Source: Skeletonema tropicum (lineage: Eukaryota; Bacillariophyta; Thalassiosirophyceae; Thalassiosirales; Thalassiosiraceae). Taken from it: a DNA stretch of 64,000 bases. Made by a program: the position numbers and the translations under genes. This document shows positions 9,298 through 19,284 of this stretch, piece after piece. Numbering within the stretch: position 1 is the stretch's first letter; every line of letters begins with the position of its first letter. Location of the stretch: contig CM074128.1 in assembly GCA_037178625.1 (NCBI GenBank), positions 930,001 to 994,000 on the forward strand, read 5' to 3'. Below the pieces are notes generated by a model that saw only the letters and a program-made list of their open reading frames with translations, was not told the DNA's origin and did no database searches.

Positions 9298-10146
9298 ATG
9301 ACAAAAGTAGTCCTAGTAGCAACATCCGCCACCAGCCTTCAAGGTCATGACACTGGGCTTTGGATTGAAGAATTGGCTGCGCCATACTATGAGGTGAGTG
9401 TGCTGTAAATTGGGTGTGATCTACGCAAGATGCAAATGCATCGCTCTGAGATTGATGCATTATGAGTCAGACAAATCCATCACCAGGTTTGTGTGTGTGT
9501 GCAGCGCGATGTTATGGTACGATTCCGCTTCACTCACATTCAACACCGCACTTCTCTCTCTCTACAGTTCAAAAAGGCTGGATATGAAGTAGTCATCGCC
9601 TCGCCAGCCGGAGGCCCTGTCCCGATTGACAAAAACTCCATGGGTGAGGGCTTCTTCACAGATGCAGCTAAGCAATTCATGCATGATGGAGAAGCAATCG
9701 GTCAACTTTGCCACTCGACCAAACTTGACTCAATCGACTTTGCCACTGTCGATGCCATCTTTTGCTGTGGTGGACATGGCACATGTGTTGATTTCTTTGA
9801 CAATGCTACCTTGAAGAATGCGATTGAAACAATGTATGCAGCTGATAAGGTTGTTTCGGCAGTCTGCCATGGTCCCATGGCGTTACCACAATGCAACAAG
9901 CCGGATGGCACCCCGTTGGTCCAGGGAAAGGTGGTAGCTGCGTTCAAAGACTCGGAGGAAATCGCCGTGGCTCTTCAGGACAAAGTCCCATTTATGCTTG
10001 AGAGCAAGATGAAAGAACTTGGTGCCAAATATGAATCTGCAGATGATTGGAACAGCAAATGTTGTGTGGATGGAAAGTTGGTTACTGGACAGAATCCTCA
10101 ATCTTCGGAAGCATGTGCTGCTGCTGTGATTTCAATTCTTTCGTAA
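9298..10146 (+). CDS. DJ-1/PfpI-family (class I glutamine amidotransferase-like) protein
   Basis: Two exons, 9298-9393 and 9568-10146, give 224 residues. Exon 1 starts at ATG 9298 and supplies the first strand and helix (MTKVVLVATS...GHDTGLWIEEL); exon 2 continues FKKAGYEVVIASPAGGPVPID. The nucleophile elbow is AVCHGPMAL with its Cys about residue 133, and a Glu lies in the IEEL helix (residue 24/25) at the place expected for the Glu that interacts with the Cys. The length and GHDTGLWIEELAAPYY-type start match the small Hsp31-like/DJ-1 proteins, which act as glyoxalase III, chaperone or deglycase in different lineages; which one applies here is unknown. It shares a 245 bp divergent promoter with RTF1. 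Confidence 0.85.
9394..9567 (+). other. Intron of the DJ-1/PfpI gene
   Basis: 174 bp, donor GTGAGTG, acceptor preceded by a CT-rich tract (TCTCTCTCTACAG), phase 0. Includes a GTGTGTGTGTG run. Confidence 0.85.
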
Positions 10147-10263
10147 GCTGTTGCTATTGCATACCTATACAACACAGGAAGGAACTACTTTTCTACTTGT
10201 GTATGTAAATTGAATTCTATGTCATCATTCTATATTAGAAGTATATATTTGTTTTGCGTTGTA

Positions 10264-13200
10264 TCAATTGTAAATGAAAAGCAACTGCACAGTGAACAGA
10301 CACACCAATGGCGGGCTTGCCAAATCTATTCTTCTGTGGTGTGCTGAGTTTGAGTTGACAAAAAGCCATTCATCAGCTTTAAACGAGCCAAAATCGTAAT
10401 TTGGCGAGACTGCAGGTCTTTTTGTTGGCTTATCTGTCGATTCGTCAGTGTCATCGACAACTTTATCTTTGCCATTGTCGCCAAGGAGGATAGCAAGACC
10501 ATTGCTGGAATTCGGTTCACTCGATGAAGTTGACGACGTAGTCGATCCAACGGGCAAGAATGCCGAAGATATTTGTTGTGATGTAGGCTTGTTGATTGTT
10601 GGTAGCGTCGGTCCTGGCAGAGGATCAAGTGGGCTTGGCCCTGGCACACTGAATATAGACGGAATGACTGCACTCTCCTCCAAGGAAGGGCACTGAAAAT
10701 ATTCGCAACCTTCAGCGGGGTTACGATGAACAGATTTACCGTTGGAACATTCGAATACCTCCACATCGCATAAATGAGTTTCTCCGCTCGCGTCTATACC
10801 GTATAGACCACACTTCTCTAGTTTCCAAGAGCTCAACACATTACAGTATATAAATGAGGTTCCACAGAAGCCGTATTCGCTTCTACACTCGTTCTCAAAT
10901 GGACAAGGTGTACCAGTGCATCCTTCTTGTGCGCTAGTCTCTTCCACTGGAGTAGATGTGATATCCAAAGCGGTAGAACCGCCACTATCATCGCTCTGAC
11001 CACCGATACTATCAGTCGTGACATCCTTTGCCAATTTATCGTTGCATTGTGTAAATGCGAAACAGGACATACCTTCAGGGCAATCTTCAGTTTTCGAGCT
11101 CGGACACCGTATCGAGCATGATTCGTTTACATCTTCCCAATTGTTGCCGCAAAAGAAAGTGTTCTCAGGGTATGATAAATTGGTCAAGTCAATTGGCTTT
11201 TTTGATGGTCGTTGTGTAGGTGCAGATGTTGAGTCTAGAGTTGGCAACGAAGTCGGAAATGGAGTTGGCTCTTTTGATGGCTGCTGTGTCGGCAGTGATT
11301 CTGAAGTAGGTAACGGCGTTGGCAAAGTTGTGGGTTCGTGTGTTGGTGGACTTTTGCTCATAGTTGCAGGTTTTGGTTTTCCTCCTACTACTGCTGGCTT
11401 CCCTCCTACTGGCTTCTTGCCACCATTAGGTTTGGGGCCTAATGAAATTGAAGTCTTGTTTCCAGTGGGGATACTTGTGGGTGGAGGAGTTGGTGGTGAT
11501 GATGGCGAATAATTTTCTCCTGCGTCAGCCTCGTCACTGACCCCAAAGACATCATTCAATGTGCTGCTGCCAATTGGTGAATTCGATGGTGTAGCAGGAG
11601 CATCCGTCATTTGAGGCGACAGAGAAGGGGGCTCAGTCACAGAGCATGTTGGGCTCCAAATTGCAGAGTCATTGCAATAACCTGCATCATCGCCACAGAA
11701 TCCCCACGCAGACCTGCAGAAGCCTTCCCGACAAGATTTACCTGAACAAGGGCCCATAGTCGGCTCTGGAGTTGTGGGCATATAGGTTGGCGGGGCTACA
11801 AATTCAGAAGGCACTGAAGTAGGCGAAGTTGTCACAGGTGAAGCCGAAGGTTCATTTGTCGGCTTTGGAGATGGCTCTATTATTGGAGTGTCAGTGTCTA
11901 CAATTGGTGAAGAGGTAGCAGTCTTTGTGGGCGGAATCATTGTAGGAGTTTTAGTTTCCGAGAAGAGAAGGGTAGGTCGTGGAGTAAGTTTTGCTTTTGG
12001 TCTTGGGGTTGAAGATGTTACCGCGGGTCTTGGTGCTGCTATTGGTGCTGATGTAGGTGCTGATGAAGTTGGCGCTGATGTATTTGGTGCTGACGTTCTT
12101 GCAGCTTCTTCAGTTGAAAAGCCACTCTCCTCTGTCGGGCTACCAGAGTATTTTGCGCATTTTGGACACCAACCATCACCCAAGCACTCTTCAAACGAAT
12201 CATGCAATCCAGCGCATCCACCAAATGACGACAACTTCTCTATTCCAAGTAGAGAGGCCGCGTGACAGTAGCGATTGATACGCATTTTGATCGCGTCATG
12301 ATGCCAGCCGCCTTTATACGCCGGGCACTCTAATCCACCGTTGATCACATTTAACGTTCCACCGAAATCTCGATTGAGTGCTTCCTTATGACAAGTAGTT
12401 CCTTCCTTTATGCTCTCCATCCAGAAGAAAATGGCACTGTCAAGTATTTCTGTTAGGATTAGATGAAATGCAGCGCAAGCAAAGATCAAAACTGTCAACA
12501 GAAAAATATACTTACGTTCCCCAAGCATACTTGGGATTGGTTACGACTTGCTCCGGATCATTGCAAAATGTGGCAGCTTCTCCTGTCAAAGCAAATGAAG
12601 CCCTAATGTAGTTGTAATTCCACGATAACTGAATCGCTCCGCGGCCATAGAACACTTTACTGGCCTCCACATACCCTGCCAATGGTCCTGATTCTTCCAC
12701 TTGCGTTATTGTGTCACATACACATCCTTCAGGTGGCTCAAATCCAGGCTGGCAATATGAATTGTAGGGTGCATTTTGATCTACCATGCTTACAGAACAC
12801 TCATACTTTTCCCAATCAAACAAGTCATTGGTACATGGCTTACAATACACTTTCCCATCCACTTCTTTTCGATCTCCACAAGCCAAGTATTCTCTACCTG
12901 CTTCAAAGTCATCACTCTCATGCGCTGTATTGCCCAAAAACGCAGCAATTTCCGCTCGTATCATTTCTTCTGATCCCATCTTGAACACTTTCTCCGTGTG
13001 ATCCTTATTGTAGTCATTTATTGCTCCACATAGTCCATCATAGGTATACGGAAAGGTCGAATTCGGCGCAAACAAATCAAACATGTCCCTCGTGAAAAAA
13101 TCACACACATCCACATTTTCATTGACAGGATATCCACTAATCGGCGCCGGAGGCTTTTTCGGCTTGGTGGTATCCCAACACCAACAAAGATCCTGATCCG

Positions 13201-13648
13201 AACACGGCCAATAACTCTGTCCTGTCATACAATTGTTACATTCCTCATCTTTGACGGGTGTTAATGAATTTTGATTCCCCACGCATGTCTCGGTGGAACT
13301 ATCCCGTCCACAGCCACTGCAGGCGGTAGTGTCCTCGTCGCCGGAGTCACGTGGTCCGGATGTGTCCCAGCACCAACATTCGTGTTTGAGATTGCACGGC
13401 CAGAATTCTTGACCGGTGGCGCAGCCGTGACAGCTGGTGTCGACGACGGTTCGGCCGACGCATTTGAGGGTGCCGCCTGTGCAGCCTTGGCAGGCGGTGA
13501 TTCCGTCGACTTCTTGGAGTTGACGAGATGATGATTGTGATGATGTTTGTTGTGTGGAGATTGTAAGAAATAGTATTGCAATGTATATGATAGATAAAAG
13601 TCTCTTGCTATAGAGCCAATACATGTTACAATTGCTGAAGCTGCACAT
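10264..13648 (-). CDS. Secreted GH19 chitinase with Cys-rich chitin-binding modules (2 exons)
   Basis: Exons 12516-13648 and 10264-12436 give 1,101 residues from the ATG at 13648; an ATG at 13624 (MYWLYSKRLLSIIYIAI) is an equally good signal-peptide start. Order: signal peptide; two similar Cys-rich modules (about 53-95 and 109-159, each ending CWCWDT); a GH19 catalytic domain (about 180-470) with FLGNTAHESDDF, whose Glu (about 244) is the expected general acid, and FYGRGAIQLSWNYNY; then long Pro/Thr/Ser-rich linkers carrying two hevein-like modules (GPCSGKSCREGFC..., GCTGTPCPFENEC...) and a further Cys module beginning FFCGNNWEDVNESC. The intron splits AWGT-AIFFW in the catalytic domain. GH19 enzymes cleave chitin; a secreted form in a diatom suggests remodelling of its own chitin fibres or use of external chitin. 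Confidence 0.85.
12437..12515 (-). other. Intron within the GH19 catalytic domain
   Basis: 79 bp, donor GTAAGTAT, acceptor TTGACAG, phase 2. An alternative upstream AG (CTAACAG) would bring in a TGA stop after a few codons, so the downstream AG was chosen. Confidence 0.8.
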
Positions 13649-13931
13649 CTTTATGAATGTCGGGCATTTTGATCTTTGCCTTCGATAAGCATTCAAATAG
13701 ATTCAAATGCTGCGCATTTGGTTGTTTGGGCTTTGGGCTGGGCTGATTAGTGTGAAGTTTCTCTGCTTTTGTGATTTGAAGCTGTCGCAGCGGTAATCGA
13801 GTAAAATGAGATACGTGTCTCTGCCTCCGCATACACTCGACTGAGTGGAAGTAACGAACATTAGATACTTCTACGTACCTACATAGGTACCGTCTTTACC
13901 ATAAGTAGAAAGTGTCCACTATCGACGCTCC

Positions 13932-13957
13932 TTTCAATCGAAGTGCAGAGAGCGCAT
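13932..13957 (+). repeat. 26 bp direct repeat, copy 1
   Basis: Begins TTTCAATCGAAGTGC and ends AGAGCGCAT; identical over 26 bases to 15108-15133. The flanks on either side are not shared. An ACGTAGGAAT motif follows at 14003-14012. Confidence 0.8.
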
Positions 13958-14696
13958 ATGGCTTCTAAGCCTCCCGGTCTAAGTTCAAAAGTAGGAGTAT
14001 CAACGTAGGAATAGTACATACCGTGTGATATGACTATCGCTATGACATTTGTTAACCCTTGCAGCCCAAAACACGCAAAAATCAATATATTTTCTTGACG
14101 GGCTAACTATCGCCAAACACTTTTTCATCTCCACTCAACATCACCAAGAAGAGGAGCACCGGCACCATGGTGTGTTTGCGTCCTATGGTGATATAATGTC
14201 CCATCTTGATATACTGGTGAACTTTTTTGGCAATGAACTCTACACCCATATTGTAGTTAGTCTTGTTAACTCCTTGAAGCGACGAGTCAATAATTACAAA
14301 AAACTCGTCTCAAATGGGCATAATAATCCACCATCAATTGTTGTATACAGCCACCAATAATTCCAAAACACATCCAAAACAGAACTAACAATCATTGCGG
14401 TAATAATATACATTGGTATTGTTTGGAGTAGTGTTTTCAATCGGATAATATTAAATATTATTTGGTACAATAAATTACAAAAAATGTAGGCCTCTACACC
14501 ATGATAATAATATGACATCTACCACCTATATTGCGGCTGCTGAAGCGTGTATACCCCCCCGACATCCTCTATTCATGTTGAGAGTTGAAGAATTGTGTTT
14601 GCATTGTTGTTATGGACTGTTTATATGGTTGATTGTTGCATATTAATTATGTGAAACATCACATATCCGATCACATGTGCGCCTAGGTAATAATAA

Positions 14697-14996
14697 ATAG
14701 AGGGAGCACTCTCATACGTGGGGCACGACCTCGGAAGTCAATATTATGTTGCAGATGAGATATGTAAAGTAGGGGACCTTGTAGTGCAGAGTATCATTGC
14801 CAAAAGGATCATATCACAGGTGGACGAAGATGACCAATTATTCATATCGTTGATGGCGAGTACGAATAATCTCAACGACGGCATCTACCTCGACAAAAGG
14901 AACGCCTCCATAATATACCCAATAGTAATGGAGAGCGATATTAGGTGCGTATATTGGTTATATTTGAAGCGTGTGCATTGTTGGGGCCGACGGTAG
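14697..14996 (+). pseudogene. Possible coding remnant, unrecognised
   Basis: After a TAA at 14694-14696, a frame stays open for about 100 codons without a usable ATG at its start. The translation (for example QVDEDDQLFISLMASTNN) has protein-like composition despite AT-rich surroundings, and a GT-like donor context follows near 14945 (TTAGGTGCGT). It lies between the two 26 bp repeats. It could be a piece of a mobile element, an exon of an unannotated gene, or chance. No family is recognised. Confidence 0.2.
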
Positions 14997-15107
14997 GAGC
15001 GGCAGCTTCATGGTTGATGTCAAAAAGTGCAGCATTAGGTACGACTTACAGGTAGTATGTACGTTCTACGAATGATTTGAATTCCTACGTAGGCCTTAGA
15101 ACCCGTG

Positions 15108-15133
15108 TTTCAATCGAAGTGCAGAGAGCGCAT
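15108..15133 (+). repeat. 26 bp direct repeat, copy 2
   Basis: Identical to 13932-13957 and in the same orientation, 1,176 bp downstream. Here AATTCCTACGT (the motif in the opposite sense) precedes it at 15080-15090. Confidence 0.8.
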
Positions 15134-15258
15134 CCCAATATATTTCACAGACACAAACAAATGACCACAGATTTCACCGAGGAAACAATCATCAGGATTA
15201 CAATAATAGACCGGCTCAAGCATTAACATTATTGCATAACAAAATAGGTCCAGCGTAG

Positions 15259-15382
15259 GTGAGTTTTTTGATTTTGCAAAAAAAGAAGTGCACAAGAGTT
15301 ATTGCCCTCAGCATTTTGACCACATCTTTTGAGATTACCACTTACTCAACATTGTTTCCTATGCAATTTTTTCTCTCTTCAG
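15259..15382 (+). other. Probable 5' UTR intron of the CCCH/J gene
   Basis: A good donor (GCGTAG|GTGAGT) at 15259 and a strong acceptor (TTTTTTCTCTCTTCAG) ending at 15382 lie just before the ATG at 15423. A second AG ends at 15400. This is inferred from splice signals only. Confidence 0.45.
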
Positions 15383-15422
15383 CGTGCTCCATATCTACAG
15401 CCAAGCCAAGTCCAAGCCAACC

Positions 15423-18400
15423 ATGGAGGACAAGCCGGCATCAAAGCCCAAGCGGCGGAACAATAAGCAAATCAACTGTCGTTATGGCGCCGAATGTCGA
15501 AATATCGGCAAGGGGTGTAAATTCATTCACCCTTCTCAGTCGTCGTCGTCCAAAACTACTACTGCCTCTACTACCACTGCGTCATCATCGTCGGTAGATC
15601 CAACAAGAGACACCGCCGCCGCGAACAATTCCTCGACAGCAACATCGAATAATAATAATAATCAAAAGTCGAAAAAGAAAGAAAAACGAGACAAGTCCAA
15701 AATCCCCTGTCGGTATGGGATGGATTGCCTCCATTCCAAATGTCCGTATTTTCATCATCCATCCGCTGCGGCTGCTGCTGCTGCTGTTGCGGGCACTTCT
15801 TCGGGATCCTCTCCGTCTGGTGGTGGTGGTGGTGCAGAGGTGTGTACGGTGGTACCACCATCCGCTCCCTCGTCTTCTACTACTACACCTTCTACTACCA
15901 ATAACGGAGAATCCACTACACCGTCACCTCCACCTCCTCCCCCCATCAGCAGCACCCCCTCTCGAAAAGCGACCAACAAAAAGAAGTGTCGATGGGGTGC
16001 AGGCTGTCGGAATAAGAAATGTACATTTACACACCCTGCTCCTCGGTCTACCACCAATACCGTCACCTCCTCCTCAGAGAGTGGTGGTGGAGTAGAAACA
16101 GCAGCAGCAGCAGCAGCAGCAGCAAAAAGTCCCGTAGTGGTAAAAAGCCCCGCAGGAGGACGTACTACTACCAATAGTTTGGGTGAAGTGTATTCGATTA
16201 ATACACCCCCCAGTGGATTTCAATCGACGACGACGACGGAGAAAACAACTACGTCATCTTCCTCCTCTTCCAAAAAGAAGAAGCAACATCAGCAGAAAAC
16301 AAAGATTATTTTTCCATCCTTGTCATTGTCACCGGATAAAAAAGTGTTGCAACCTACAATTACTACTACTACTACTACTACTAGCGGTGCCAATGCCAAT
16401 GCGAAGAAGAAGGTGTCTCCACCACCACCAATCATGACAAACCCTCCGGGATTTGGAGGTCATTCTCCCTTATTTGCAAAAGGAATGTCTTCTGCAGCGG
16501 GGAGTGGTGGTAGTAGTACCCATTCTACTCCGCTTTCCAATGGTCTTGCCAATACTACTAACGGTGCTGGCAGCGGGGGGTTGGCCTCGTATCTGTCCAA
16601 TACTTCGACCCCAACCACCACCATGATGGCGGCAGCGGAGAAGAGTCAACAACAACAACGAACTCCCCTATATTCCAAAGAAGTGTTACCCGTATTCCCT
16701 CCCGGGAACCAATCAGGGGCAACATTGAATGGTGGATCATTCCATGAAGGAAACCACCCCCCATCCACAATGAATGGGGGAGGAGGAGCATCATCATCAT
16801 TCCATGCATCTCGATTTTTGCAACCCTCCGCTGGTCGAAATGGCGGGGGAGGAATGGCACCACCATCATCACGTAATAGTACTACGAGTGCAGCGATGCA
16901 AATGCAACAACGATTGAATGGGGATGATCATCAAAATTTGCCAATTGATGCGGATTGGCTTCATGAAGTGTTGGGGATTGATAGTTTGGATATCAATAAT
17001 GAGCCGGCTGCTGTAGCTGCTGCTGGTACGTCGGCGGGAAGTCAGCAGATGCATCGCAACCACCACAGAAATGGCGTGAATGATGGGGTGGGGTCAAATG
17101 CAATGTGGGAGAATAGTCACGAAACACTGCCTCATCAACCACCTACTACGCCTGCAATGGTGAATGTTGTTGCCCCCGCAACAGCAAAAGAAGAAGTGGA
17201 TCGCAAAGTTGTGGAAGTATCACAACAAGAACCAATCGATCCCTATGATAGTGAAGACGACGTGTCCGGTGTCATTCTAATTTCCGAAGATCAAATTGGT
17301 CAATCCAGACGAGCAGCACTTGAATTACGCCTGGAGTCGCAACAAACTGCACATCATAATGCCGACTACTTCTTTTCACTGTTGGAAAAGTGTCGGACGA
17401 ACCAGAAGAAGGTGCAATCGGCACTAGAAGAATCGATGGATCCTACGAATGGGGGTGCCAAAGATCTGGATGAAGCGAATGTTATGGCGTTGCTTGAACT
17501 TAATGAGCTGTTGATTGGAGCTATTGGTGTCGCGGAATCGTCTGAGGTTCACAAATCTTTTACAAGAAATGATGTGAAAGCAGCTCCGAAAGTGTCTGCT
17601 GCGAAAGCTCCAAAGGTCACTGCTTCAAAAGCTCCGCCGAAGGTCACTACCAAAGCTCCGAAAGTTACTGCCAAACCCGCTGTAAAAGCCAGTCCACCCC
17701 AACCTAAAACCGAGCCACCCATCAAAGTGGCCGAGAAGCCGTCGCCTCCTAAAGTTGAGACTACAGCTAAAGGCAAGGAGAAACAAATCAAGCCGAAAAA
17801 GGCGAAAAAGGAAGTGCAATTTACCGCAACTGAAACTTCCAATAAAAAGGCTCCCGAGAAAAAGGTGTCTATTCCTGAGGACAACAAGCCGGAGCAGCAA
17901 AGGATTGATCCAGCAGAAGCAGCCAAGCTAGAGAAGGAGAAAATTGCTCGCTTGATGCAGGAAGCGAGGCAGCAGGCTGCCGCTGCAAAGGAGAAGAAGA
18001 AGAGCAAAAAGTCGAAAAAGTTTGACAAGTGGGTCAAAGAACAGGAGCTAGCCAAAGAAAGCCGTGCCAAGTCGTGGGAGAAGAAAATCTTGAGGGAAAA
18101 CGACTACATTGGTCTCATTCAGAAACTTGTTATTGCCGAGTTTCTGCGCCAAAGCAAGGAAAAGGCAATGGGTCTTACATCAGAACGTGTGTTGTCAGAT
18201 GCTCAGGCTGCAGAGATCATTGATGATACGTGCAGAGAAGCGTATCACGCCATCTTCCGAGAGCTGAAGGTCCGTATTACTGTTGCTGGGTCGGATAACA
18301 AGGATTTGAATGGTCGCAACGGCACTATTCGTTATTGGGATAAAGAGAAGAAGAAGTTTTGCGTGGGGTTGGATACTAAGAAGACCGCAGACGGCGATGT

Positions 18401-19232
18401 TCTCTTCTTGGAACCTGAGGTCCTTGATGAGGCGGTGTCTACTCGTTCAAACAAATCCGACAAAAGCAAGCCTGCAACTTCATATGATTTTGAAGTGGCG
18501 GAACTAATGACTTACGGTGGTGTGTGTCTCGGTCTTAACTTCTCTTTGAAGAAGTCTCACATCAATGCACTTGGATCTGCTGAAAACACCAAGATTGGAT
18601 TGGAAGCATTTTGCCGTGAGCGAGACGAGGAAGATCGTCAGAAGAAGCTCGAAGAGGAACGCGAAAAAGCTGAGGAGGAAGAAGCTCGCAAGCGTCGAGC
18701 TGCCAAGAAAGCGGCGGAGGAGGCGGCATGGGAGAAAAAGAGAGAGCAGATGCGTAGAGATAAGGAAGAGTACGAACGAATGCAGAGAGAGTGGAGAATG
18801 AATGATGATGACGACGAGGAAGAGTGCAAATGCCCTCGCTGTCGTTTTGGCAACAGATTTTCGGAACGCGGCGGAACTTTCTTCTTCAACATCGGTGGTC
18901 TTCCCTTCCGTGTCCGTTTTGATGACTACGAGTCGGACGAGGAATCCTTCTTTGATGAATTTGACGATAGGTGGGAAGAGCAAATGCTTGAAGAGAAGAG
19001 GGAGGAGAACAGGAAAATGGCTAAAATTCTTGGGGTCGAGGCTAATGCAGATGAACGTGCGCTCAAAATTGCCTATCGCAAGCTAGCTTTGAAATACCAC
19101 CCAGACAAATGGAGGAGCGACAGTGATCATGGATTGTCAAGGAAAGATGCTGAAAACAAATTCAAGTCAATTCAATCAGCGTATGATCACCTCATGTCCA
19201 ATTTCGATGACTCTGATGAGGATTTTTCTTAA
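15423..19232 (+). CDS. Triple CCCH zinc-finger protein with C-terminal J domain
   Basis: 1,269 residues in one exon from the ATG at 15423 (AACCATGG context); 13 more in-frame codons upstream would begin at a weaker ATG at 15384 just inside the predicted acceptor. Three CCCH fingers: about residue 19 ([18 protein letters not shown]), 96 ([16 protein letters not shown]) and 189 ([16 protein letters not shown]). Then ~300 residues of low-complexity Ser/Thr/Gln/Asn/Gly, a Lys/Pro/Ala repeat region (about 705-800), a charged coiled-coil, a small beta-barrel-like module ([19 protein letters not shown]), a helical E/K-rich stretch, a CxxC (CKCPRC), and a J domain at 1199-1265 with HPD at 1226-1228. 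CCCH fingers suggest RNA binding, the J domain recruitment of an Hsp70. The combination is unusual; the role is unknown. Confidence 0.8.
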   Translation: MEDKPASKPKRRNNKQINCRYGAECRNIGKGCKFIHPSQSSSSKTTTASTTTASSSSVDPTRDTAAANNSSTATSNNNNNQKSKKKEKRDKSKIPCRYGMDCLHSKCPYFHHPSAAAAAAAVAGTSSGSSPSGGGGGAEVCTVVPPSAPSSSTTTPSTTNNGESTTPSPPPPPPISSTPSRKATNKKKCRWGAGCRNKKCTFTHPAPRSTTNTVTSSSESGGGVETAAAAAAAAKSPVVVKSPAGGRTTTNSLGEVYSINTPPSGFQSTTTTEKTTTSSSSSSKKKKQHQQKTKIIFPSLSLSPDKKVLQPTITTTTTTTSGANANAKKKVSPPPPIMTNPPGFGGHSPLFAKGMSSAAGSGGSSTHSTPLSNGLANTTNGAGSGGLASYLSNTSTPTTTMMAAAEKSQQQQRTPLYSKEVLPVFPPGNQSGATLNGGSFHEGNHPPSTMNGGGGASSSFHASRFLQPSAGRNGGGGMAPPSSRNSTTSAAMQMQQRLNGDDHQNLPIDADWLHEVLGIDSLDINNEPAAVAAAGTSAGSQQMHRNHHRNGVNDGVGSNAMWENSHETLPHQPPTTPAMVNVVAPATAKEEVDRKVVEVSQQEPIDPYDSEDDVSGVILISEDQIGQSRRAALELRLESQQTAHHNADYFFSLLEKCRTNQKKVQSALEESMDPTNGGAKDLDEANVMALLELNELLIGAIGVAESSEVHKSFTRNDVKAAPKVSAAKAPKVTASKAPPKVTTKAPKVTAKPAVKASPPQPKTEPPIKVAEKPSPPKVETTAKGKEKQIKPKKAKKEVQFTATETSNKKAPEKKVSIPEDNKPEQQRIDPAEAAKLEKEKIARLMQEARQQAAAAKEKKKSKKSKKFDKWVKEQELAKESRAKSWEKKILRENDYIGLIQKLVIAEFLRQSKEKAMGLTSERVLSDAQAAEIIDDTCREAYHAIFRELKVRITVAGSDNKDLNGRNGTIRYWDKEKKKFCVGLDTKKTADGDVLFLEPEVLDEAVSTRSNKSDKSKPATSYDFEVAELMTYGGVCLGLNFSLKKSHINALGSAENTKIGLEAFCRERDEEDRQKKLEEEREKAEEEEARKRRAAKKAAEEAAWEKKREQMRRDKEEYERMQREWRMNDDDDEEECKCPRCRFGNRFSERGGTFFFNIGGLPFRVRFDDYESDEESFFDEFDDRWEEQMLEEKREENRKMAKILGVEANADERALKIAYRKLALKYHPDKWRSDSDHGLSRKDAENKFKSIQSAYDHLMSNFDDSDEDFS

Positions 19233-19284
19233 GGGTGGGAACTAAATTTTCAAACAATAATAGTAGCTATGTGATTTTTCTTCT

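Larger units (their letters stand above)
13649..15422. other. Gene-poor divergent intergenic region with dispersed repeats
   Basis: 1.77 kb, AT-rich between about 14,250 and 14,700. It holds two copies of a 26 bp direct repeat, inverted ACGTAGGAAT motifs, a perfect GTACCTA-CA-TAGGTAC palindrome (13875-13890), a short ORF fragment (14697-14996) without ATG, and the likely 5' UTR intron of the downstream CCCH/J gene. No intact gene is seen. Confidence 0.55.

Noticed and set aside
12437..12465. Alternative upstream acceptor (CTAACAG) for the chitinase intron
   Set aside because: It would introduce a TGA after two codons and lose the conserved FFW segment.
14049..14360. A 103-codon frame in the 14 kb gene-poor region
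   Set aside because: AT-rich, no plausible domain and no supporting splice or start context.
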